From Endozoicomonas gorgoniicola (lineage in GTDB: Bacteria; Pseudomonadota; Gammaproteobacteria; Pseudomonadales; Endozoicomonadaceae), in assembly GCF_025562715.2 (NCBI RefSeq), contig NZ_JAPFCC010000001.1:4516501-4580500 (forward strand): DNA of 64,000 bases, given 5' to 3'. The position numbers and the translations under genes were made by a program. Under the pieces are notes generated by a model that saw nothing but the letters and a program-made list of their open reading frames with translations, did not search any database and was not told where the DNA came from. Shown here one piece after another: positions 43,318-52,973 of this stretch (its first letter is position 1; every line of letters begins with the position of its first letter).

Positions 43318-45450
43318 TTAAGCGGTCGCGCTGAACTCATCATCGTCAATGTCCGGATTGATTTCAGTTCCAACAGACTGCCCGATAAAGGCCTCAGTGG
43401 ATGAACCCAGTCCCGGGTCAGGGAGCCGGAAGCCGGAGACGGACTGACGCATTTCTACCGCCATTTCAGCCAGAGTCCCTACCGAATTCGCGGTTGCTGT
43501 GGTTCCGGAGGCGGTCTGGTTTGTGATGTCGCGAATCGTTAACATGCGCTGGGAAATCTGCGCAGCGGATTCTGTCTGGTCCCTTGCTGTGGCAGAGATA
43601 TCCCTGACCAGTGCTGCCAGATTACCAGACACCTGTTCAATTTCTGCCAGCGCTATACCGGCGTCCTGAGCCAGTTGCGCACCGCTGACTACCTGAGACG
43701 TCGTCTGTTCCATAGACGTAACGGCTTCGTTGGTATCGTTCTGGATAGCGGTGACCAGTGTTTCCACCTGTCGGGTTGCACCAGACACCCGCTCGGCCAG
43801 ACGCTGCACTTCGTCTGCCACTACCGCAAAACCCCGGCCCGTTTCACCCGCCATGGAGGCCTGAATGGCTGCATTCAGGGACAGTATGTTGGTCTGGTCA
43901 GCGATGTCATTGATCAGTGAGATGATGTTACCAATTTCCTGAGAAGACTCACCCAGTCGTTTAATTCGTTTGGAAGTGTCCTGAATCTGTTCCCGGATAA
44001 TGTTCATGCCATTGATGGTGTTGCGCACCACCTGAGCACCGTTGGTTGCAATATCCACAGAGCGGCTCGCCACTTCGGCGGATTGAGCCGCATCCCTTGA
44101 TACCAGACGCATGGATTCGGACATATCGTTAACGGATTGTGTGGTAATGCTGATTTCCTGAGCCTGGTTTTCAGCAGCCTGTGCCATCTCGATAGCCGTA
44201 CTCTGGGTTTTCTGGGCAGAGTTGTCCACCTCAACCGCAGACTGGTTAATGGTTTTGACCAGGGCGCGAAGCTGCTCAATGGAGAAGTTGATAGAGTCTG
44301 CAATGGCACCTGTAAAGTCTTCTGTAACGGTGGCAGAAACGGTCAGGTCACCGTCTGCAAGGTCTTCCATTTCATTCAGCAGACGCATGATGGCTTTCTG
44401 GTTGGCTTCATTCTGAGCCCGGGTTTCAGCCAGTCGCAGCTGGGTGGCGCGGTTAATGCTTATGGCAACCAGCACCAGAGCAATAAAGGCCAGTACTCCA
44501 ATAACAATCGCGAAGGTTTCATTAACAAAGCGGGACCGGGCTGTTTCTTCAAAGGTGTCCTGCAGGATGGAGGTCTGTTGTAGCAATTGTTGGGCATCGG
44601 TGAAAATCATGTTGGATGCCGCACGCACCCGGAACAACTCCGGCGAGATTTCCAGAATGTCGTCCACGCTGTTCTCTACAAAACTGAACAGGTCGGCAAT
44701 TTCTGCAAGCCGGTCCAGCGCTTCATCGTCGGTGATCTGGTTGATGCGCATGGCCTGGTTTCCATACAGCATGCCTTCAAGAACCCGACCAAAAATTTTA
44801 GCGTCACGGTCAAAGGTATCTGCGGCCATAATCGCATCTTCACCACCGCGCAGTACCCTGGAAACGTTGGCCACAATTCTTTCAGCCAGCCATGGTTGGC
44901 GTTGTGCCAGGGCAACCTGGTCTGCCGGAGTACCGTTTTCCAGAAGAATATCAATAACTTCGTCGTATTCCACCTGCAGTTGTGGGATGGTGTCGCTGAG
45001 AGTGCCTGCCATATCGTGCAGGTTCAGAACGGTTTCTTCGGCAGCCAGAATGCTGTCGGCTTCGGTTCGCAGTTCTGCCCATGAGGCTTCAATGGATTTA
45101 AGCTGGCTCAGGGCTGAGATATCGCCGGGCTGCATATAGGGCGAAACGGTTACATCAGAGTCGTTCAGCGAATTGAACGTTTTGTCGAACTCGTTGCGCG
45201 CCTCCCTCAGCAGGGTAAAGGCTTCTTCCTTACCTTCGGCAGCTTCGGAAGCGTTGGTGGATATTCTCTGTGACAGTACCCGCAATTCACCAGAGCTGGA
45301 AATCAGTTGCTGGCTGAGGCTGTTTTCCTGGCTTATATAAACAAACGCAGCCGACATAACCACAAGCAATACGATTAACAGTGTGATAGCCCCGGCAGTT
45401 GCGCGATTGCCTGATCTCCTCTGGGCGCTGTCTGCATTGATGCCTTTCAT
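43318..45450 (-). CDS. pilJ: PilJ-type methyl-accepting chemotaxis protein
   Basis: 710 residues. A short basic N-terminus, a membrane segment (about residues 20-40), a periplasmic region of two PilJ-like helical modules, a second membrane segment (about 310-335), a HAMP-like linker and a long cytoplasmic signalling coiled coil. The hairpin tip reads QTNILSLNAAIQASMAGE and is followed by GFAVVADEVQRLAER. PilJ senses type IV pilus or surface contact and controls ChpA. It lies 20 bp downstream of pilI and 66 bp upstream of chpA; pilK (methyltransferase) and chpB (methylesterase) are not in the run. Confidence 0.93.
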   Translation of the reverse strand: MKGINADSAQRRSGNRATAGAITLLIVLLVVMSAAFVYISQENSLSQQLISSSGELRVLSQRISTNASEAAEGKEEAFTLLREARNEFDKTFNSLNDSDVTVSPYMQPGDISALSQLKSIEASWAELRTEADSILAAEETVLNLHDMAGTLSDTIPQLQVEYDEVIDILLENGTPADQVALAQRQPWLAERIVANVSRVLRGGEDAIMAADTFDRDAKIFGRVLEGMLYGNQAMRINQITDDEALDRLAEIADLFSFVENSVDDILEISPELFRVRAASNMIFTDAQQLLQQTSILQDTFEETARSRFVNETFAIVIGVLAFIALVLVAISINRATQLRLAETRAQNEANQKAIMRLLNEMEDLADGDLTVSATVTEDFTGAIADSINFSIEQLRALVKTINQSAVEVDNSAQKTQSTAIEMAQAAENQAQEISITTQSVNDMSESMRLVSRDAAQSAEVASRSVDIATNGAQVVRNTINGMNIIREQIQDTSKRIKRLGESSQEIGNIISLINDIADQTNILSLNAAIQASMAGETGRGFAVVADEVQRLAERVSGATRQVETLVTAIQNDTNEAVTSMEQTTSQVVSGAQLAQDAGIALAEIEQVSGNLAALVRDISATARDQTESAAQISQRMLTIRDITNQTASGTTATANSVGTLAEMAVEMRQSVSGFRLPDPGLGSSTEAFIGQSVGTEINPDIDDDEFSATA

Positions 45451-45470
45451 TATTATTATTCCCGGTTATG

Positions 45471-46103
45471 TTATTCACTGGCCGCCATCAAAAAATCTGA
45501 ATGGCTGACCAGTTTGTCGATGCTGAAAACTGGGTGGTTTTTTTCCTGGCTGTAACAACCTTCAATGAAATAGTTAACAGCTTCTGTGTTGTCAGCAGTG
45601 GTTGTCTGAGCTTCTTCAGTAAAACACTCTGGCGGAAACTGTACCATTCCCTGTACCTCGTCAACGATCAGGCCGACAACCAGCTGTTTCCGGTCGACCA
45701 CCATAATTCGTCGTGTGGTTCGGTCTGATGGTGCCGGTAAACCAAGAAATTCTGGCAGGTCGATAATGGGAACCAGACGTCCACGGACGTTAGATACACC
45801 TTTTGCCCAGCTCTTTGTTCCGGGCAGCGGTGTTATATTCGGGACAGGCAGAATTTCGGTGACATCCCCAATACCTGTAACATAGCTCTGCTGGTTCATT
45901 CTGAAGCCTATACCCAACCACGGTGCCTTTTGCTCCCTGTATTCCGGAGGCTCTTTGGCATGCAGGATCACCTGGGTTTGTATCTGCTGAAGCAAATCAA
46001 ATGGCTTTAAAACCGTTGGTTCGTCATTGCTTGCAGGTGCCTTTTCGTCTGTTGGTGTTGGCATGGCTGTTTCTTCGCTCATGGCTGCTTTTTCTGGGCT
46101 CAT
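45471..46103 (-). CDS. pilI: PilI-type CheW adaptor
   Basis: 210 residues: a Thr/Pro/Glu-rich N-terminal extension of about 45 residues, then a CheW domain (WLGIGFRMNQQSYVTGI, VRGRLVPIIDLPEFLG, VVGLIVDEVQGMV). It couples PilJ to the ChpA kinase. Alternative starts at 46082 (MSEETAMP) would shorten the extension. It is 9 bp downstream of pilH. Confidence 0.9.
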   Translation of the reverse strand: MSPEKAAMSEETAMPTPTDEKAPASNDEPTVLKPFDLLQQIQTQVILHAKEPPEYREQKAPWLGIGFRMNQQSYVTGIGDVTEILPVPNITPLPGTKSWAKGVSNVRGRLVPIIDLPEFLGLPAPSDRTTRRIMVVDRKQLVVGLIVDEVQGMVQFPPECFTEEAQTTTADNTEAVNYFIEGCYSQEKNHPVFSIDKLVSHSDFLMAASE

Positions 46104-46112
46104 GGCCGTTAA

Positions 46113-46487
46113 TCAGGCAGGTACCGGGCTGGTGACTTTTGTCAGTGTATTCAGCAGCACTTTTTCATCAATGGGTTTGGTCAGGTAGTCTTTTGCCCCC
46201 TGTCGAAGCCCCCATGTTTTGTCGGTTTCCTGATCTTTAGTCGTGATGATGATAATGGGAATTTGATGAGTTTCTGAGTCTTTAGACAGTTGTCGTGTTG
46301 CCTGGAAGCCGTTTAAACCCGGCATGACTATGTCCATCAAAACTGCATCCGGTTTTTCCCGCCTGCATAGTGCAACCCCATCGGCACCGTTTTCGGCGGT
46401 AATGACGTTGTAACCGTTTTTTTCCAGTATGGCTTTTAGGCGATACAGCTCTTTGGGCGAATCATCAACTACCAAGACATTGGTCAT
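46113..46487 (-). CDS. pilH: PilH-type response regulator
   Basis: A 124-residue single receiver domain: acidic pocket VVDDSP, phospho-acceptor Asp in VLMDIVMPGLNGFQATRQL, Thr in IIITTKDQETDK and Lys in DYLTKPID. The match to Pseudomonas PilH is close, including DQETDK-WG-RQGA. PilH opposes PilG output in twitching motility and cAMP control. pilG, usually upstream, is absent; instead the divergent tolC-type gene follows. Confidence 0.93.
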   Translation of the reverse strand: MTNVLVVDDSPKELYRLKAILEKNGYNVITAENGADGVALCRREKPDAVLMDIVMPGLNGFQATRQLSKDSETHQIPIIIITTKDQETDKTWGLRQGAKDYLTKPIDEKVLLNTLTKVTSPVPA

Positions 46488-46731
46488 TTTGTCCCCTTGC
46501 TCAGGTTCACCTTATTATTTTTAATCAATCTGCCGTATACAGGGTACGGCTTCAGGTTAGCTGCCCTGCTATTCTGGTGTACCAGTATCTGCATTTTTTA
46601 GCACATAAGTGTTACCTGTGACCAGAGACAACCCGTGGTTTGTTCGCTTAATGAGGGTCAGAGCTAAAGGTTTCTGTTAGCCAGTCGATGCTGCCTGTAT
46701 TCAAATCCAAACAAAATGGCAGGGAATGCTA

Positions 46732-48036
46732 ATGAAAATGAGAGTGTCACTGGCAGCGGGAGTATTCCTGGGTTGCCTTTCAATAACAACTGCCAGCTCT
46801 GCTGAAACCCTTCAGGAAGTGCTGAACAAAGCGTTGAAAGCAAATCCTCAGGCGCTCGCCAGTCTGAACCGTTACCGTGCTGAAATGGAGAATGCAGACG
46901 CGGTCTGGGGAAGGTATTTCCCTTCAGTGGATATAACAACAGGGGTTGGCAAGCAGAAGAGATACGTTGATGGAAATACCATTAATGACAAAATGGTTAC
47001 TCGTAAAGAGGCTTCTTTTTCTGTAAAGCAAAACCTGTTTTCTGGATTCAACACCAAAAACAGTGTTGATCAGGCCCGTCACAAGGCTAAAGCCGAATTA
47101 CTGCGTTTGAAGAACACCCTGCAGGATGTAAGCCTGAAGATTGTCGATGCCTATCTAAAGGTTCTTGAACGCAGGGATATGATTGATCTGTCCATTGAAA
47201 ATCTGAAAACGCACGATGTTATTTTTCAACAGATTCAGCAGCGTGCTCAGCAGGGGGTTGCCAGAAGTTCTGACCTCGCCCAGATTGAAGGACGGCGAGC
47301 CCGTGCCAATGCCAATGTCATCAATGCCCGTAATAACCTTGCGGATGCTGAAAGTGAGTTTATGGCTCTGGTAGGCTCTATGCCTGCCGATCTTGAACAG
47401 CCAGGCTCATGGAAACTAAAAATGCCAGAGTCGCTGGAAGCTGCCTTGCAGAGTGCGGTTGACTCTCATCCTAATGCCCTGGCATCAGCCCATGAAATCA
47501 AGGCTTCACAGTCTCAGTATGAATCATTGAAAAGTAGTTTCTATCCAACACTGGATGTGGAACTGGATCAAAGTTGGAAAAAAAATGTAGACGGCCAGAC
47601 AGGCAGGGTTCGCGATGCAGCGGCAGTACTGAAATTAAGGTACAACCTCTTCAGAGGAGGGTCTGACAAAGCCCGCCTTGATGAAAGTGCCTACCGTGCT
47701 GAAGAAAGCCGGGCCCAGCGTGACAGAGTGCTGCGTACCCTCGAAGAAACCCTTCGGATAGCCTGGGCTGCATACGAATTCAATATGCAGCAGCAGAAGT
47801 TTCTGCGCCTGCACGAAGAGTCCAGCCGCGAGAGTGTTGAAGCTTATCGGGAGCAGTTCAATATTGGTAAAAGGACACTGCTGGACCTGCTGGACAGTGA
47901 AAATGAACTGTTTCAGTCCAGCCGCAGCCTGACCACAGCCATCTATCAGGAAGCCTTTGCCCGTTACCGGGTCTTTGCAGCCAGCGGAGAGTTGATGAAC
48001 GTTCTTGAAATCAACATGCCTGCAGGCTGGGAGTAA
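46732..48036 (+). CDS. tolC: TolC-family outer-membrane efflux/secretion channel
   Basis: About 434 residues with a signal peptide (VSLAAGVFLGCLSITTASSA, cleavage near AETLQEVL) and two repeats of the outer-membrane efflux fold. Markers are the ALKANPQALA helix, RYFPSVDITTG strand, LSGFN-type VKQNLFSGFNTKN and, in repeat two, LRYNLFRGGSD and IGKRTLLDLLDSENEL. The family forms the exit duct for type I secretion and drug efflux. Start 46732 is preferred (AGGGA 6 nt upstream); 46726 is possible. It stands alone here, but the giant RTX-type protein in the same window needs such a channel. Confidence 0.9.
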   Translation: MKMRVSLAAGVFLGCLSITTASSAETLQEVLNKALKANPQALASLNRYRAEMENADAVWGRYFPSVDITTGVGKQKRYVDGNTINDKMVTRKEASFSVKQNLFSGFNTKNSVDQARHKAKAELLRLKNTLQDVSLKIVDAYLKVLERRDMIDLSIENLKTHDVIFQQIQQRAQQGVARSSDLAQIEGRRARANANVINARNNLADAESEFMALVGSMPADLEQPGSWKLKMPESLEAALQSAVDSHPNALASAHEIKASQSQYESLKSSFYPTLDVELDQSWKKNVDGQTGRVRDAAAVLKLRYNLFRGGSDKARLDESAYRAEESRAQRDRVLRTLEETLRIAWAAYEFNMQQQKFLRLHEESSRESVEAYREQFNIGKRTLLDLLDSENELFQSSRSLTTAIYQEAFARYRVFAASGELMNVLEINMPAGWE

Positions 48037-48070
48037 AAAAGCTTTTACGATCAGTCATCATTACTTTGCG

Positions 48071-48100
48071 AAAGCCGGATCAATTGATCCGGCTTTTTCT
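48071..48100 (+). terminator. Rho-independent terminator after tolC
   Basis: A perfect 26-bp palindrome AAAGCCGGATCAA/TTGATCCGGCTTT followed by TTCTTTT. Confidence 0.88.
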
Positions 48101-48221
48101 TTTCATAGTGTCCAATCTTCTACTAGCCTTATCCTCCGAAGCAAAACAGCAGTAGGGCTGCCTGTTATCGGTAAGACTCTATCTGTTCACCATTTAAAGA
48201 ATAAATTCCAGACAGGTAATT

Positions 48222-48341
48222 ATGAGAACTGATGACGCTGACTTTATCTCAATTGCCTTGAAGCTGACTGCACGTCAGATACAAATTATTGAAGGCTTGC
48301 AGTACTTTGATGGCTTGCAACACAAGAGGGCTGTTTTATGA
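48222..48341 (+). CDS. Possible 39-residue leader peptide translationally coupled to the PTS IIB gene
   Basis: The frame begins MRTDDADFISIALKL and ends in TGA overlapping the ATG of the next gene (ATGA at 48338-48341). It has an ACAGG stretch about 5 nt before the ATG. The start-stop overlap and sensible composition suggest real translation, but no family is recognised and it could be chance. Confidence 0.4.
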   Translation: MRTDDADFISIALKLTARQIQIIEGLQYFDGLQHKRAVL

Positions 48342-48652
48342 AAGTCGTTGTAGTAACAGCCTGTCCCACAGGTATTGCGCACACCTATATGGCAGCGGAA
48401 AAACTGACAGAAGCCGCTTTATCACAGGGACATGATGTAAAGGTTGAAACTCAGGGGGCGATGGGGATTGAAAATGAAATCACGGCTCTCGATATTGAAG
48501 AGGCCGACATCGCCCTGTTTGCCGTTGATATTGCCGTTGAGGGCGAGGATCGCTTTGGTGATCTGAAGGTTGTCAAAGTGCCTGTTGCTGAAGCTATTCG
48601 AAACCCGGACGCTGTGATGACCCAGCTGGGGCGGAGTGTGTCTGTATCCTGA
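48338..48652 (+). CDS. fryB: PTS fructose-like EIIB component
   Basis: 104-residue stand-alone IIB-Fru domain. The phospho-cysteine lies in VTACPTGIAHTYMAAEKL, the family signature, and KVETQGAMGIEN follows. It takes phosphate from IIA and normally gives it to sugar bound in IIC. E. coli FryB (108 residues) has the same size and partner arrangement. No IIC is encoded nearby, so its acceptor is unknown. Confidence 0.85.
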   Translation: MKVVVVTACPTGIAHTYMAAEKLTEAALSQGHDVKVETQGAMGIENEITALDIEEADIALFAVDIAVEGEDRFGDLKVVKVPVAEAIRNPDAVMTQLGRSVSVS

Positions 48653-48715
48653 TTACAGAGGTGACGGTATTTTACTTTTCTGCTCACTGTTGCAGAGGTT
48701 TAGGGACGATTGTGA

Positions 48716-51271
48716 TTGTCAATTATTAAAACAGAACAACAGGAGATGTCGTGGGCAATGAGCAGCAAGGAACTGGTTTTTACCTGTGAGTTGATTAATG
48801 GGCTGCACGCCCGACCAGCCAGTGCTTTCGTTAAGGAAATTCAGGCGTTCAGTGTTGAAGTAGTACTCGAAAACCAGCGAAATGGCAGGACTGCAAACGG
48901 CAACAGTGCTCTTTCTTTAATTTCTGCAGACATTACTCACCGTGACGTGTGTAAGCTGACCATCACGGGGGTTGATGCCAACCGGGCATTGGCTCGACTG
49001 CGATATTTTATTCAAAGAGTACTCCCCGGAAGTGACACTCCCGCTACCTCCGCTCAGGGGGCTTCCTATCTGCCCCCTTCGTTGCGAACTCTGAAAATGA
49101 ATGTTGCGAAAGGGCATGCAACCGGGGAAGGCTGGGCCAGGGGGGCTCCAGTCTGTCTGAAAGAATACCGATTTTTACCCACCCAGGATCATGCCGTTTA
49201 TGCCGGTGTGACCGGGGAACGGTTGCGGCTGATTGGTGCTCTGGAGCAGGTTCAGAAAAATCTTTTTCAGACGATCGAAACGACGGAGCTGGTTGCAGAA
49301 CGTGAAGTGCTTGGGGCTCATTACACGCTTGCCTGTGACCCGGACTTTAAAAGAAGAATGCTTGACCATGTGAATAATGGCCTGTCGGTCGTAGAAAGTA
49401 TTGAAGCCACACTGGAGCATTTTTCGCATGCTCTGAAAAGCGGCGACAGCACTTATCTACAGGACAGGGTGATTGATATCCGGGACCTGTGTGATCAGCT
49501 GATGCATTTTTCCTACGGCAGTGGTTGTTTGTATACCCCTGACGTTCTCAGCCAGCACAGTATTTGTCTTGCCGACAACCTGACCCCCAGCCAGTTTCTG
49601 GCCCTGGATCACCGTTATCTTAATGGCCTGGTGCTGGAGTCTGGTGGTAAGGCGTCACACACGGTACTGATTGCACAGGCGAGAGGTATTCCTGTTGTCG
49701 TGGGAGCGGAAGGAGCCAGAGAGCTGATGAATGCTTCCAGCGAAGTCATTCTGGATGCCGGGCTGGGCATACTGATTGGCGATCCTTCCAGAGAGGTTGG
49801 GCGGTATTATCAGCAGGAACGCCGAAAGCAGCAAAGAATGAATGAGCGCTATCACCCTTTTATTGGCAGGCTGGCTGAAACCCGTGATCATCAAAGGCTG
49901 GAAATAGGCGCCAATATCGTCGGGGTAGAGGATGCAGAGCAGGCTTTTGGGCAGGGTGCTGAGAGCATAGGGCTGTTTCGCACTGAAATGATTTACATGC
50001 AGAGAGAACAGGCTCCGGATGAAAAAGAACAGGTGACCACCTACAGTAAAATCCTGGCGCTGGCTGAAGAGCGTTCCGTTATTATTCGCACAATGGATGT
50101 TGGAGCGGATAAGCCTGTTGATTATTTTGAGCTGGAAGAAGAAGAAAACCCTTTTCTGGGTTATCGTGCTATTCGTTTATATCCGGAATTTCTTGATCTC
50201 TTTCGCATACAGGTTCGTGCCATTCTGCTGGCTGCCCGTGAAAAGTCTGTACTGGTTATGATTCCGATGGTCAGCTGTCTGGACGAGGTTCTGTGGGTCA
50301 GGGATGTAATCCACACTATTCAGGAAGAGATGGACCAGAACAATGAAGTCTATGGAGCCATCTGCCTGGGTATTATGCTGGAGGTTCCCTCAGCCTGCCT
50401 GATCATTGACCAGCTGGCACCCTGGGTCGATTTTTTCAGCATCGGCAGCAACGATCTTGCACAGTACTTTCTGGCAGCAGACCGGGACAATGAAAAAGTT
50501 GGAGATTTGTACAGCTATCTGCACCCGTCTTTCCTGCGTCTTCTGAAAATGGTAACGCATGAAACCCGACAGCATCAGCGCTGGACAGGTCTTTGTGGCG
50601 AGATGGCGGCTGATCTCGAAGCCTTACCCCTTCTGGTCGGTTTGGGGCTGGATGAAATCAGTCTGCCAGGTACTTTTATTCCCGCAATTAAAGAGAAACT
50701 CAGCCATCTGGACTCTTCAGAGTGCCGGAAACTGCTGGATCAGGCGATAGCCTGCAACGGTATTCAGGCGGTGCAGGCTTTACTGCGGGCATTTCGCTGC
50801 GATGTGACTTCCAGAGCCGTATTTGATCCGGCCATTGTCAACCTTGATTATGAAGCGCTCAGCAGGGAGGAAGCGGTTAAAGAATTGGTTGATATGATGT
50901 TGATGGATGGACGTTTATCGGATGGTTGTCATGTGGAAGAAGCTGTCTGGGCGCGTGAAGCCCTGTACCCAACAGGGATGGGGAGTGGAATTGCGATTCC
51001 CCACTTACAGTCTGAACATGTGTTGTGTCATTCCGTGGGCATTTTGCGGTTACGGGAGCCTTTGTGCTGGCAGGAGGGCAGTGAAGACGGAGTGAAAACA
51101 GTATTTTTACTGGCTGTTCCGGACTCAGGCACAAAAGATCAGCACATGAAAGTGTTTTCCCGGTTGGCGAGAAAACTGGTCAAACCCGAATTTATTGAGC
51201 GTTTTGACCAGTGTGACGATCGGCAGCAGGTCATTTGGTTGCTGGAAAAAGAAATCGAATTGTCAGATTGA
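48716..51271 (+). CDS. fryA: Multiphosphoryl transfer protein: HPr-EI-EIIA(Fru) fusion
   Basis: 851 residues. An HPr domain with active His in NGLHARPASAF; a full enzyme I with the phospho-His region GGKASHTVLIAQARGIP, FRTEMIYMQREQ and the PEP-binding GLCGEMAADLEALPLL; and a C-terminal EIIA-Fru with His in GSGIAIPHLQSE. It can carry phosphate from PEP to the adjacent IIB on its own. E. coli FryA (831 residues) has this order. TTG 48716 is used (AGGGA 9 nt upstream); ATG 48746 or 48758 are alternatives and keep the HPr domain. It follows fryB by 63 bp. There is no IIC, fruK or regulator, which suggests a regulatory rather than transport role, or a IIC elsewhere. Confidence 0.9.
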   Translation: MSIIKTEQQEMSWAMSSKELVFTCELINGLHARPASAFVKEIQAFSVEVVLENQRNGRTANGNSALSLISADITHRDVCKLTITGVDANRALARLRYFIQRVLPGSDTPATSAQGASYLPPSLRTLKMNVAKGHATGEGWARGAPVCLKEYRFLPTQDHAVYAGVTGERLRLIGALEQVQKNLFQTIETTELVAEREVLGAHYTLACDPDFKRRMLDHVNNGLSVVESIEATLEHFSHALKSGDSTYLQDRVIDIRDLCDQLMHFSYGSGCLYTPDVLSQHSICLADNLTPSQFLALDHRYLNGLVLESGGKASHTVLIAQARGIPVVVGAEGARELMNASSEVILDAGLGILIGDPSREVGRYYQQERRKQQRMNERYHPFIGRLAETRDHQRLEIGANIVGVEDAEQAFGQGAESIGLFRTEMIYMQREQAPDEKEQVTTYSKILALAEERSVIIRTMDVGADKPVDYFELEEEENPFLGYRAIRLYPEFLDLFRIQVRAILLAAREKSVLVMIPMVSCLDEVLWVRDVIHTIQEEMDQNNEVYGAICLGIMLEVPSACLIIDQLAPWVDFFSIGSNDLAQYFLAADRDNEKVGDLYSYLHPSFLRLLKMVTHETRQHQRWTGLCGEMAADLEALPLLVGLGLDEISLPGTFIPAIKEKLSHLDSSECRKLLDQAIACNGIQAVQALLRAFRCDVTSRAVFDPAIVNLDYEALSREEAVKELVDMMLMDGRLSDGCHVEEAVWAREALYPTGMGSGIAIPHLQSEHVLCHSVGILRLREPLCWQEGSEDGVKTVFLLAVPDSGTKDQHMKVFSRLARKLVKPEFIERFDQCDDRQQVIWLLEKEIELSD

Positions 51272-51284
51272 ATCCGGTGGTTTC

Positions 51285-52967
51285 TCAGAGTTGTGCCAGT
51301 TGTTTCAGGAAGCGTAGTTGTTCATCATTGTTCAGCTGTTCCAGGTGTTTGGCATAGGGGTTCTGGTCTTCTTCGATCCGCTCTCTGCTGTTTGCATCGT
51401 CTTCAGGTTGATAGCCAGCAGTGGGGGGAGGCATATCTTCTGCCCGGTTTACCAGACGGGCGGCCTTACTCATCTCACCTTCATTGGCCAGCAGCTTCCG
51501 CCATTGATCACAAAATCGGGTCGCTAGCTTTTTTTGTGCAGCGGGAACCGGATACCCTCTGTTGCTTTCAAGGCTATCGATATCAAAGTCATCTGAAAAA
51601 CGCATATCTTCAAGGCGAATGACATCGCGCATAACTTTTGCTGCAAGGCTGTCCGTATGTCGGGTTCCTGCAACAATATCAGCAACAAAAGCGGCAACAG
51701 GAGGGGTTACACTCTCTGCCTGCAGAAGGAAGTTTTGACACTCCTCTCTGGCCCTGGGGTCTGCTTTCCTGTTCAGCAGGTCTTGCTCCGAAACGCCAGT
51801 AGACATAATACCCAACTGAATAAGCCGGATGATATCGGTACTTAAGTGTTTGGCTTCATCGTGATTAGAGAAGCGATGCAGGCTCATAAGTAGTTCGAAC
51901 AGCAGGGCTTTGCGAGTGGTGTGGGCGTGGCGGTAACGAATATCTGAAGCCTTGTGCGATGGATCCCCAGCCTGCAGGGCAAACGGAGCAGAATTAAGAA
52001 CGGAGTCAGGCTGTTTGGCAGGATCTATAAATATTCGATATTTATTTATTTCCGCCAGATAAGGTGGTTGTCCTGTCAGCCCCTCCGGAGAAATATCTGG
52101 TTTAGTATAATCTGGCGGCTCAGAACGCTCCGGGGGATTAGCACTTCCAAAAACAGGTTCACCAGCTTCAGGCTTGTGGGCGGGGTTTGGCTGATAGTGA
52201 AAGTTATCCTTTACTCGGGCAGGAGCAGGAGCAGGAGCTGGTTGAGAAGGTGTTTCGAGCTGCCTCTCAGGAGTCGTATTTGGTACACGGGTTTGAAGAA
52301 ATTCAGTGATTGAAGTGGGTGCAAAACCTTTGGGAATGGGAGGTGTTGTCACTCCTGCAGCCTGAAGTTGCATTCCCAGCCCTGTGAGAGTTGCTTCTTC
52401 TTTATCAAGTTCCTGCCTGAATTTTTTGGTTCGTTCCCGATTATAGTGACTATCAATGGTTCTCATGCTCTCAATCAGTTGATGCCTGGCGTTTTCAGCT
52501 TTACCTGTTTGCTGTTGAAAGGCGTTGTCATCAGCAGGAACCAGACGATTCATGTCTCCGTTGTTATCAATGTGGATAATGATAAACGGAAGAGCATCCC
52601 GGGGTGATTCAGGTACGTTGAGGCTGTGGATTATGGCATCAAGATACTCAAGCATGTGATGTTGGGTACGCATGGCCTGAACGGTTTTCCACTGCCCGGC
52701 AAACGTGTTTTTTAAAAATTCAGTGTGCGCGGCTTCATTAATGACAGACGTTGAGGCGTGAGGGGAAACGGTACGCTCGCTGACTGTCTTCGTGACCGGC
52801 GATTCCGATGCCAAACCCGGAGGAGAGGGAATATGCCGGGTTCTTTTGGCAAGGGATGCCCCATCTGTATCAGGAGGCGTGGTTGCTGGTCGTTTGCTGT
52901 CGCGAGTCGACGGTGTGTAGGGGTGAGTCGGTACTCCTCTGGAGGGTTTTCCTGGTGGAGAACTCAT
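51285..52967 (-). CDS. Proline-rich effector-like protein, paralogue of the next gene
   Basis: 560 residues, no known domain recognised. About 75 disordered Pro/Ser/Thr-rich residues are followed by a domain (about 81-228) shared with the upstream neighbour: LPFIIIHIDNNGDMNRLVP, then IDSHYNRE and a helical stretch. A second Pro/Ala-rich linker (PSQPAPAPAPAR) leads to a helical C-terminal region (about 350-560). No signal peptide or membrane segment, and the long disordered start is typical of type III or IV secreted proteins. It begins 6 bp after the paralogue ends, and AGGA overlaps that stop, so the genes are cotranscribed. Secretion is inferred only. Confidence 0.75.
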   Translation of the reverse strand: MSSPPGKPSRGVPTHPYTPSTRDSKRPATTPPDTDGASLAKRTRHIPSPPGLASESPVTKTVSERTVSPHASTSVINEAAHTEFLKNTFAGQWKTVQAMRTQHHMLEYLDAIIHSLNVPESPRDALPFIIIHIDNNGDMNRLVPADDNAFQQQTGKAENARHQLIESMRTIDSHYNRERTKKFRQELDKEEATLTGLGMQLQAAGVTTPPIPKGFAPTSITEFLQTRVPNTTPERQLETPSQPAPAPAPARVKDNFHYQPNPAHKPEAGEPVFGSANPPERSEPPDYTKPDISPEGLTGQPPYLAEINKYRIFIDPAKQPDSVLNSAPFALQAGDPSHKASDIRYRHAHTTRKALLFELLMSLHRFSNHDEAKHLSTDIIRLIQLGIMSTGVSEQDLLNRKADPRAREECQNFLLQAESVTPPVAAFVADIVAGTRHTDSLAAKVMRDVIRLEDMRFSDDFDIDSLESNRGYPVPAAQKKLATRFCDQWRKLLANEGEMSKAARLVNRAEDMPPPTAGYQPEDDANSRERIEEDQNPYAKHLEQLNNDEQLRFLKQLAQL

Positions 52968-52973
52968 AATCGA

